DNA of 64,000 bases. Origin: Acidobacteriota bacterium. Lineage in GTDB: Bacteria > Acidobacteriota > Terriglobia > Acidiferrales > UBA7541. The stretch is taken from contig JABCZF010000010.1 of NCBI GenBank assembly GCA_013289825.1, positions 1-64,000 of the forward strand. Direction: 5' to 3'. The position numbers were made by a program, and so were the translations under genes. The notes below the pieces were generated by a model that had not been told where the DNA came from, did no database searches, and saw only the letters and a program-made list of their open reading frames with translations. Below are positions 17,313 to 23,392 of this stretch, one piece after another (positions within the stretch are counted from its first letter, which is position 1; each line of letters starts with the position of its first letter).

Positions 17313-18482
17313 TTATTCCCGAATCCACTTTTGTCCGGCAGTCTCCTGCATAGGCTGCTTTTCCGTCTGGCCATGAGGTCCGTCCTCCACCGGTCCGTCG
17401 GCGTTGTAAAGCGGTGCGAGACAGATCCCATGCCGTGCAGCAATTGCCTCCATCTCCTCGACCCGCTCTCGAGTGATGGACCCTCTTCCCTGAGAGAAGG
17501 GTTCGAAGCGCCCCTCCAGAGCAAGGGCCATGCCTTCGAGTAGACATCCATGGACCACATCGGGGAATGGATGGCGATTCAGAATTCCATGAAAATCCGG
17601 CGCGAACCTCAATCCGCCCGTGATCTGTCCGAGACCTCCGAAGAAGACCGTGGCGCCAAGCAACTCCGCCCTTGGAGACAGGTTCTTTGGGTAGCCCGCG
17701 TCGCAAACGAGCGCGCCGGGCGCAATCTGACCGAGCAGAAGCGAAGGGGACGCCAGACTCGCCGCGCAGATCACCAGGTCGGCCTCTGCGGAGAATCGCT
17801 GGAGAGAGGTCGCGATCTCCACCTGAACGCCCTGGGCTTGCAACTCCGCTGCGAGCCTGCGTAGTCGCTCCACGTTGCGTGCGCTGAGCAGCACGCGCTT
17901 CACCATTGGCGCCAAACAATGGGCGCACCCGGAACCCACATCTCCTGTTGCTCCAACGATGAGCAGCGTTGATCTCTGAAGGTTCCGACCCTCCAGCGCG
18001 CACAGTTTCTTGATGCCTTGAACGATGAAAGCGACTGTCAAGGTATTGCCGGTCGTGAAGGCCGTATCGTGTCTTTCCGGAAGCTGATCGAAGTTGCCTT
18101 CGATCAGAATGGAGCTGAATCCGCCCAGACTCACGATCTTCGCTCCAGTATTGATCGCACAGGCCGCCGCCCCGCGTACCCGGGCGATGTTCTCATGCAC
18201 GTAGGCGGCTTCCAGACGGTCGGGAGGAATGAAAGAGTCGATGTACAGGCCGCGCGCCTTCGCACCGACGATCGACCCGACGTTGAGATGGCAGACTGCT
18301 CTGGGCGGAATCCATGGCAGGAGGTCCTTGATTTCGTCGTCCGGCAGAGGCGTACGCTCCGGTCCGCGCAGCACAGCAAGTACGTCCGCAGCCGCTCGCC
18401 AACTCTCCTGATGGCCGATCAGAGCGAAATCGACCTCGCTCGCCGGCCCTCGCCTAGCTACACAGGCAACTGAGTCACCCAT
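17313..18482 (-). CDS. Long-chain acyl-ACP reductase-like protein (AAR family)
   Basis: AAR reduces fatty acyl-ACP to fatty aldehyde with NADPH, the first step of cyanobacterial alkane synthesis. The 389-residue product matches the family along its length: FALIGHQESW (19-28), GLYIDSFIPPDRLE (78-91), IVSLGGFSSILIE (116-128), FTTGNTLT (142-149), the Rossmann motif VGATGDVGS (176-184), LLSARNVERL (198-207), DAGYPKN (261-267) and GRGSITRERVEEM (332-344). The position of the cyanobacterial catalytic Cys (three residues before the Asp of DGGYPKN) is occupied by Ala257-Leu-Val, with Cys260 immediately before the Asp. I chose the ATG at 18482: GGGGAGG precedes it, and it overlaps the end of the ADO-like gene by 25 bases, implying translational coupling. 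The family call is good; activity on acyl-ACP is inferred. Confidence 0.8.
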   Translation of the reverse strand: MGDSVACVARRGPASEVDFALIGHQESWRAAADVLAVLRGPERTPLPDDEIKDLLPWIPPRAVCHLNVGSIVGAKARGLYIDSFIPPDRLEAAYVHENIARVRGAAACAINTGAKIVSLGGFSSILIEGNFDQLPERHDTAFTTGNTLTVAFIVQGIKKLCALEGRNLQRSTLLIVGATGDVGSGCAHCLAPMVKRVLLSARNVERLRRLAAELQAQGVQVEIATSLQRFSAEADLVICAASLASPSLLLGQIAPGALVCDAGYPKNLSPRAELLGATVFFGGLGQITGGLRFAPDFHGILNRHPFPDVVHGCLLEGMALALEGRFEPFSQGRGSITRERVEEMEAIAARHGICLAPLYNADGPVEDGPHGQTEKQPMQETAGQKWIRE

Positions 18483-19216
18483 GAAAGTGTGACCTCCCCG
18501 GGTATGCCCAGCATGTCTAGCGTCCTCAGATACTGTCTTAGCGACGCTCCGCGAAGCTCGGCTGCCGACAAGCTGACGTCGAACAGCCGTGGCTTCACAC
18601 AGCTGGCGTGGCACACTTCGCAATGTCCATCCTTGCATTCCTTTGCCAGCATCTGCGCGAGAGTGGTCATCACCTCCAGATGCAGCCGGTAGACCTTATC
18701 GTCGAAGCGCTGCGCGGCCAGGGCTCGCTCCGCCCTCAGAATCGACATTGCGTGGTCGACGTGATCTTCTTCCTCTGCTGCAATGCGGGCAAAGGTCTTG
18801 CCTAGACTCCCCGGTGCCACCTTCCCGACGCGCGAATAACTTGCGACGGCGAAAGATTCCAGCATGATCTCCTGGACGATCAAGCAGCCAATAAAGTCAC
18901 GCTCTGCGATGCAGCGCAGGAATGCGTCGCGAAGCCGCTTCCAATGCTTGGCGTCGACATTACTGGGGACGTCCACTCCAATCTTGATGCCCTCGGCAGC
19001 AAAGGCAGCAGCATGCCCGCGTTCACCTTGCGCATGCTCCAAGGCATCGGCTACTTCTGCGGGATCGTCACATATCTCCGATAAGGAGGCGTAGTTCATC
19101 GCGGCGAGTAGTTCGCCGGTCATCGCCTGTGCCAGGATGTCCTGCCAAATCGGAGCGCTGGTTGAGAGAGAAGTACATTCCATCGGTGAGGCCTTAACAT
19201 CAATGAGTGGTTCCAT
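18458..19216 (-). CDS. Ferritin-like di-iron protein resembling aldehyde-deformylating oxygenase (ADO)
   Basis: ADO converts fatty aldehydes to alkanes and formate using a di-iron centre. The 252-residue protein has the family's helical core with six candidate ligands in the right order: Glu35 (AMTGELL), Glu65 and His68 (QGERGHAA), Glu120 (QEIMLESFAVASY), Glu149 and His152 (EEEDHVDHA). The segment CLIVQEIMLESFAVASY closely follows the ADO segment CLLIQSLIIECFAIAAY. It differs from cyanobacterial ADO by a Cys-rich insertion (Cys194, 199, 202 and 206) before the last helices. I chose the ATG at 19216 because AGGAGG lies directly upstream; an earlier ATG at 19237 has no such site. The next gene is an AAR-like reductase overlapping by 25 bases, the pathway partner of ADO, which supports the call. 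A generic rubrerythrin-like oxidase remains possible. Confidence 0.72.
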   Translation of the reverse strand: MEPLIDVKASPMECTSLSTSAPIWQDILAQAMTGELLAAMNYASLSEICDDPAEVADALEHAQGERGHAAAFAAEGIKIGVDVPSNVDAKHWKRLRDAFLRCIAERDFIGCLIVQEIMLESFAVASYSRVGKVAPGSLGKTFARIAAEEEDHVDHAMSILRAERALAAQRFDDKVYRLHLEVMTTLAQMLAKECKDGHCEVCHASCVKPRLFDVSLSAAELRGASLRQYLRTLDMLGIPGEVTLSWVTQLPV

Positions 19217-19306
19217 GTTTCCTCCTGAATATTGCATTAGACATTTACAGCTGTGCTCCTACTCGTTTCTTCTTGTGCAAAGCATTGAATAAGGGTTGCA
19301 TGCCAA

Positions 19307-20251
19307 TCAGATCGGCTCACGATAGCGGCGTAGCCGCACCGCTGCTGCGAGGAATATCGCGGCAACTCCCAGCCCGATCCAGAGACCCGGCGTGGCCAGG
19401 AATTTCCCGGGAGTGAGCTGTGTCAGCGGAATGAAATGCGGATCGACTGGAACGCCGTCCTGGCCCTTGAAGGCAAAAGCGTCCGCAGCGAATCCAGACA
19501 ATCGGTCGTGCAGCAGGGAGCCGAAATATGAAGTGTGGAACGCAGTCTTCTCGAAGACGCCGATCGCGAGCGGAGGCAACACGGCCCATAGAAACGTCGC
19601 GCGCCGCGCCCAGCCTGAGACCAGCAGCAGCCATACGTAGAGTGGCGCGTGCCAGAGCGCGAGCACGGCCAGACCGTAGAGGAGCACGAATTGCATCTGG
19701 AACAACGGCAAGTTTGTCCACAGCGTCCGGGCACCAGCGTCGCTTATCAAGAGGACTACGGTGCTCAGCAGCAGCATAATTAGCTGCAGGATGACGATGA
19801 TCGCGAAGACGAGCAGTGGCAGAACCACGAGCGGAATACTCGCTTTCGAGAGCACGGTCGTAAGATCGGAAACTGGCAGCGATTTCCAGAACAGGATGCT
19901 GCGATCGCGACGCTCGCCGTGCAGGGCGTCGAGCGAGTAGAACATCCCGACGACGAAAGCGGTCAGGATGAGCAGCCATGCGGCGTGGCTATACGGCATG
20001 GCGAGCATGATGCGCTGATGCGCGGGGTCAAGCGCCGTCAGTTCACGCATGCTGCGCGGCAGACCAATTAGGCTGATCGAGAAGCCGAGCAGCCCGACGA
20101 CGGCGACCGCCAGCGGCGCTACATAGATGGAACGGTTCTCCCAGAGTTCGCGGCGGATCGACCAATACAGGGGTCGAGTCGTGGATAGGACGGCAAGGGC
20201 GATTCGCTGCGAATCGAGAGACTCGGGCACGGCGTTTGATGGAGTCGTCAT
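19307..20251 (-). CDS. ABC-2 type transporter permease
   Basis: The 314-residue protein has about six hydrophobic segments: near residues 45-65, 90-112, 140-175 (two helices), 190-225 (two helices) and a last one near GLWIGLGVAAIFLAAAV before a basic tail. The soluble stretch DALHGERRDRSILFWKSLPV is typical of ABC-2 permeases of the YtrC/D or NatB kind. The ATG at 20251 overlaps the stop of the ATPase gene as ATGA, so the two are translationally coupled. It should form the membrane channel for the ATPase encoded by the preceding gene. The ADO-like gene begins 90 bases downstream on the same strand, so co-transcription with it is possible. Confidence 0.88.
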   Translation of the reverse strand: MTTPSNAVPESLDSQRIALAVLSTTRPLYWSIRRELWENRSIYVAPLAVAVVGLLGFSISLIGLPRSMRELTALDPAHQRIMLAMPYSHAAWLLILTAFVVGMFYSLDALHGERRDRSILFWKSLPVSDLTTVLSKASIPLVVLPLLVFAIIVILQLIMLLLSTVVLLISDAGARTLWTNLPLFQMQFVLLYGLAVLALWHAPLYVWLLLVSGWARRATFLWAVLPPLAIGVFEKTAFHTSYFGSLLHDRLSGFAADAFAFKGQDGVPVDPHFIPLTQLTPGKFLATPGLWIGLGVAAIFLAAAVRLRRYREPI

Positions 20252-21123
20252 CGAGGCCATCCTTGAGCCGCGCCGCTTTGATTGCTCAGCACGGCGACAA
20301 ACAAGTCGGCTATGCTGGGCGTGCGCACGTCGCCAAGCGCGGCCAGTTGGTGACGATCGACACGATCGAACAGCAGGATGCTGCGCCCGAGCACTTGGCG
20401 CTCCTGAATCGGCTTGAGCGCCCGGGCTGCGGCGACCTGCTCGGGATGCACCATCACTTCCAGATAGCGCGACTCGAATTCTTCCATGCTGCAGTTGAGT
20501 GCGATTCGACCGCGGTTGATGAACATGAGATCGGTGAGGACGTCCTGGATCTCTTCCACTTGATGGGTGGTCACCACAATAGTGCGGCTGCCATCGAAGT
20601 AGTCGTTCAGCAGCGAATCGTAGAACTGCTTGCGATAGAGAATGTCGAGGCCAAGCGTCGGCTCGTCCAGCACCAGCAATTTCGCGTCAATGGCCATGAC
20701 CAGAGCGAGGTGCAGTTGGGCCACCATGCCCTTCGACAATTCCCTGACCTTGCTGGTGCGCCGGATGGTGGTCTTCCCAAGAAAACTCTCCGCCTTGGCG
20801 CGATCGAATCGTGGATGCACGCCGACGAGGTAGTCGAGCGCCTGCGAAACCCCCACCCAGCGCGGCAGCACGGCGACATCGGCAACGAAGGAGACGTCGC
20901 GCATGAGCTGATCGCGCTCGGTCCAGGGGTCACGTCCGAGGACCTTCAGTTCTCCCTGATAGGGGGTGAGGCCGATAATCGCGTTGAGTGCGGTGGTCTT
21001 TCCGGCGCCGTTGGGCCCGACGAGTCCGAGGATACGGCCCTCTTCAACGCGCAAATCGACGCCGTCCAGCGCGATGGTTGTGCCGAAGACCTTGCGGAGT
21101 CCACGTGCTTCGATGACGGTCAT
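20248..21123 (-). CDS. ABC transporter ATP-binding protein (YtrB-like)
   Basis: The 291-residue product is a single nucleotide-binding domain. It has Walker A GPNGAGKTT (34-42), a Q-loop, a signature that reads LSKGM rather than LSGGQ (as in many two-gene exporters), Walker B LLVLDEPTLGLD, and the switch His in VVTTHQVEEIQDV. A C-terminal extension of about 70 residues follows. The ATG overlaps the stop of the GntR-type gene (ATGA), and the stop overlaps the permease start in the same way, giving a compact regulator-ATPase-permease operon. This arrangement is typical of GntR/YtrA-controlled exporters that respond to envelope-active compounds. Confidence 0.93.
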   Translation of the reverse strand: MTVIEARGLRKVFGTTIALDGVDLRVEEGRILGLVGPNGAGKTTALNAIIGLTPYQGELKVLGRDPWTERDQLMRDVSFVADVAVLPRWVGVSQALDYLVGVHPRFDRAKAESFLGKTTIRRTSKVRELSKGMVAQLHLALVMAIDAKLLVLDEPTLGLDILYRKQFYDSLLNDYFDGSRTIVVTTHQVEEIQDVLTDLMFINRGRIALNCSMEEFESRYLEVMVHPEQVAAARALKPIQERQVLGRSILLFDRVDRHQLAALGDVRTPSIADLFVAVLSNQSGAAQGWPR

Positions 21124-21518
21124 GGCTTCGGCTCCTCCTCTGCATCATTCGACGATGGGCGGGTTGCGGCAGCATCCAGCAGTTCTTGCGGCGTCAGCCC
21201 GAGCCGCTGAATGGTCGCGTAAACCCTGGGCCATTGTTCCGCGAGAAACTTCTGGCGTTCGCCCTGCAGCAGCAGATAACGCGCGCCCGTGTTGATGAAC
21301 ATGCCGCGACCTCGCTTACTCTCGACAAGCTGCTCGTCGACCAGTTCTTGATAACCCTTCAAAACCGTGAGTGGATTGACCCGATATTCGGCCGCGACAT
21401 TGCGCACCGACGGCAGTGGATCGCCTTCTTGGAGCGCGCCATCGAGTATCATGGCGACGACACGATCGCGTATCTGACGGTAAATCGGCTGACTGTCGTT
21501 CCACTCACGATCCATCAT
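21120..21518 (-). CDS. GntR-family transcriptional regulator, YtrA subfamily
   Basis: The 132-residue protein has the winged helix-turn-helix of GntR regulators (PIYRQIRDRVVAMILDG, then LPSVRNVAAEYRVNPLTVLK and QLVESKRGRGMFIN). Only a short C-terminal helical tail follows, which is the YtrA subfamily pattern. Such proteins repress the ABC exporter operon they head, and here it overlaps the ATPase gene by ATGA. I prefer the ATG at 21518 (or its neighbour at 21515) over one at 21572, because the extra 18 residues would extend into the upstream membrane-protein gene and lie outside the domain. Confidence 0.92.
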   Translation of the reverse strand: MMDREWNDSQPIYRQIRDRVVAMILDGALQEGDPLPSVRNVAAEYRVNPLTVLKGYQELVDEQLVESKRGRGMFINTGARYLLLQGERQKFLAEQWPRVYATIQRLGLTPQELLDAAATRPSSNDAEEEPKP

Positions 21519-21534
21519 GTGTTCCAGAAAGCCC

Positions 21535-22269
21535 TCACGAGAGAGGTGCGAGCGATCGCTCGGATCGACCACTGCGCATCGTCATTTTGACGCTGCGCCA
21601 CCCGCGTTCCTTATACGCGCCTGAAAACCGGACGCGAACCAGCCAGAAAATCATTGACACGGCGATTAGAATTATCGGCACATTAAGGAGATGTGTTTTG
21701 CGAATTGCCTCGGGGAAATGTTGCTGCTTTCCAAGGAACAAAGAGAGTGCGGCAATTAACAGTGCAAAGCACATACGCCAAAGATGACGCGCGATACGTT
21801 GTCGACCAGAAACACCGCCGCGAAGGAACATGCGAACGTCCCCCGCTGCAGAAAATAAGGCTACAGACCCAAAAACAAAGTAGCCCACGGCGGGAAATCC
21901 ATCTTTTAAGCCCGTCGCGCTGTTCGCCGCTTGCGAACCAAAGATCAGGCCGGATGCTCCGACCGTGGATGCGACAAGCATTGCAGCAAATTCGAATAGG
22001 CCGGTTTCTCCCTCTTTGCGCTTAACCGCCGCCCAAGCCGTCGCAACCAGGTAGAACGTCAAAACGCCAACGACTACATTGATCGTTTGCTGCTTCATAA
22101 ACCCCATATACGCGCCACTTGCGGACATAATCACCATAGATATGAAGAATGCATTTCCTGCCGCTCGATGCCGGCGGGAACCTTTGCGAAAAATCAGCGC
22201 GGCCCATCCAGAGGGCACCGTGATGACCGCAGCACAAATATGAAGAACTAAAAGGGGTGAAAATGCCAT
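21535..22269 (-). CDS. Integral membrane protein of the DUF2306 type
   Basis: The 244-residue product has about seven hydrophobic helices. It opens with LLVLHICAAVITVPSGWAAL and RKGSRRHRAAGNAFFISMV, the H-x-x-(A/G)-x-x pattern of DUF2306-type predicted membrane proteins. A later segment, RIARHLWRMCFALLIAAL, carries conserved His and Arg residues reminiscent of haem or metal ligands in this group. A GAGGAG site precedes the ATG. Its function is unknown. It stands upstream of the GntR-ABC operon on the same strand, with a 16-base gap to the regulator start, so it may be part of that unit. Confidence 0.75.
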   Translation of the reverse strand: MAFSPLLVLHICAAVITVPSGWAALIFRKGSRRHRAAGNAFFISMVIMSASGAYMGFMKQQTINVVVGVLTFYLVATAWAAVKRKEGETGLFEFAAMLVASTVGASGLIFGSQAANSATGLKDGFPAVGYFVFGSVALFSAAGDVRMFLRGGVSGRQRIARHLWRMCFALLIAALSLFLGKQQHFPEAIRKTHLLNVPIILIAVSMIFWLVRVRFSGAYKERGWRSVKMTMRSGRSERSLAPLS

Positions 22270-22306
22270 GGTGTTGCTCCTCTCTTACTACTCAGCGGTA
22301 GGCACA

Positions 22307-22490
22307 TTATTTCTTCGGCTGTGGCTCGAACCCCGGCTCGCTGGTCGGAGGAACGATGTTCTTCAGCCGCATGTAGGTGACGTGGTTGCCGTAGTGTTTC
22401 CAGATTATGCATATTGTTGACAGTCAGCACGCCTAGTTTCGGTGGGTCGCCTCCGAAGAGCTTTACCATGGCTCTTCTGCTCAACAGCAA
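22307..22490 (-). pseudogene. Remnant of a DinB-family gene (C-terminal end)
   Basis: In one minus-strand frame the sequence reads MVKLFGGDPPKLGVLTVNNM; after a frame change near 22400 it continues WKHYGNHVTYMRLKNIVPPT and ends at a TAA (22307-22309). DinB proteins of the DUF664 type end with this kind of sequence (NEHYGN-VTY-RLKGIVPPSS). Only the last third or so remains, with the helix carrying the metal-ligand histidine disrupted. No start codon or earlier part is found upstream. Confidence 0.7.
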
Positions 22491-22994
22491 TCCGGGCAAC
22501 TAGCGGCATCCATAGTGATATAGTTAACTATAACACCATGTCAGATGCAAGCATTTTTTTGATTTTCTCGCCTGGCACCCACTGCAACCAGCTATCTGAC
22601 TTATTAACAATGGTTTGCAAGACGCAGCCAGGACACAAGGTCATCTTGCAATTGCAGGGTCTTTAGGCTTGGGTGCTGGCGTCGAGCCCTCACTCCAAGG
22701 TGGCGCGTTTTAAAAAGACACGGACTCTTGAACCACCCATGCACTCGTCTCTCGTATTTCTGCACCTCGCGCCGATTCTTGCTGAGGTCCGGTCGGCCAT
22801 TTCTTTTTCAGCCGCTCATTTTCCTGGCCACTGCTTCGAGCCAATTCTTGCGCTGTCAGCTTCCTCGAGACCGCTACTAGCGTTGGTATTCCGCTGGTTT
22901 CCCCGGACCCCTTGCTCCAATAGTATTTGCCGACCACTCCAGCGGCCGCCGTCAAGCAGCAGGCCTCCGAATCTTCGGAAGCGGACGTTTCAGG
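22491..22994. other. Intergenic stretch, no supported gene
   Basis: About 500 bases between the DinB remnant and the PadR promoter. Open frames on both strands (22673-23092 plus, 22710-22955 minus) lack start signals and family resemblance, so I do not call them. Confidence 0.35.
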
Positions 22995-23031
22995 TTGACA
23001 TCTTACCCGGACACATGCATACTCGGGTTAT
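22995..23031 (+). promoter_or_regulatory. Candidate promoter and autoregulatory operator of the padR gene
   Basis: A perfect -35 (TTGACA, 22995-23000) is followed 17 bases later by CATACT (23018-23023) as a -10 with four of six consensus bases. Transcription would start about at the ATG (23032), giving a nearly leaderless mRNA. The -10 region sits inside an imperfect inverted repeat, GACACAT at 23010-23016 and ATATGTC at 23029-23035, of the ACAT...ATGT kind bound by PadR proteins. This suggests self-repression. Confidence 0.5.
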
Positions 23032-23388
23032 ATGTCTACCCAAGATACGAAAGAACGATTGGAATTGCTGCAGGGCACCCTGGATATGCTAATCCTGCGC
23101 ACCCTCATCTTTGGATCGCAGCACGGCCAAGGCATCGCACGCGCCATCCAGGAAACGTCGGAAAAAGAGCTGCTCGTCGAGCATGGCGCTCTCTATCCCG
23201 CACTTCAGCGCTTGGAAGAACGAGGCTGGATCTCAGCGAAGTGGGGGGTTTCTTCCAACAACCGTAAAGCCCGGTTCTACGCGCTGACCGCCGCTGGTCG
23301 CAAACAACTAGTCAAAGAGACCAACAAATGGCAGCGGTTGACGGGGGCCATCGCGCGGATTCTGGGACCGCAGAGGGCGAAAAGCTGA
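23032..23388 (+). CDS. PadR-family transcriptional regulator
   Basis: The 118-residue protein is a short PadR winged helix: [19 protein letters not shown] opens the domain, [20 protein letters not shown] is the recognition helix and wing, and [14 protein letters not shown] closes it. A C-terminal dimerisation helix follows ([16 protein letters not shown]). The permease gene begins 4 bases after the stop, so the two form one transcription unit. PadR next to a duplicated orphan permease is a standing arrangement in Acidobacteriota, where the regulator probably represses the permease gene. Confidence 0.95.
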   Translation: MSTQDTKERLELLQGTLDMLILRTLIFGSQHGQGIARAIQETSEKELLVEHGALYPALQRLEERGWISAKWGVSSNNRKARFYALTAAGRKQLVKETNKWQRLTGAIARILGPQRAKS

Positions 23389-23392
23389 TGCC

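Noticed and set aside
17248..18003. 251-codon minus-strand frame
   Set aside because: Overlaps the AAR-like gene in another frame; low-complexity Arg/Gly/Ser-rich product without family resemblance.
20236..21210. 324-codon plus-strand frame
   Set aside because: Antisense shadow of the ABC ATPase gene, whose motifs are complete on the minus strand.
22710..22955. 81-codon minus-strand frame starting at TTG
   Set aside because: No ribosome site, no recognisable fold, and no neighbour on the same strand that would support it.
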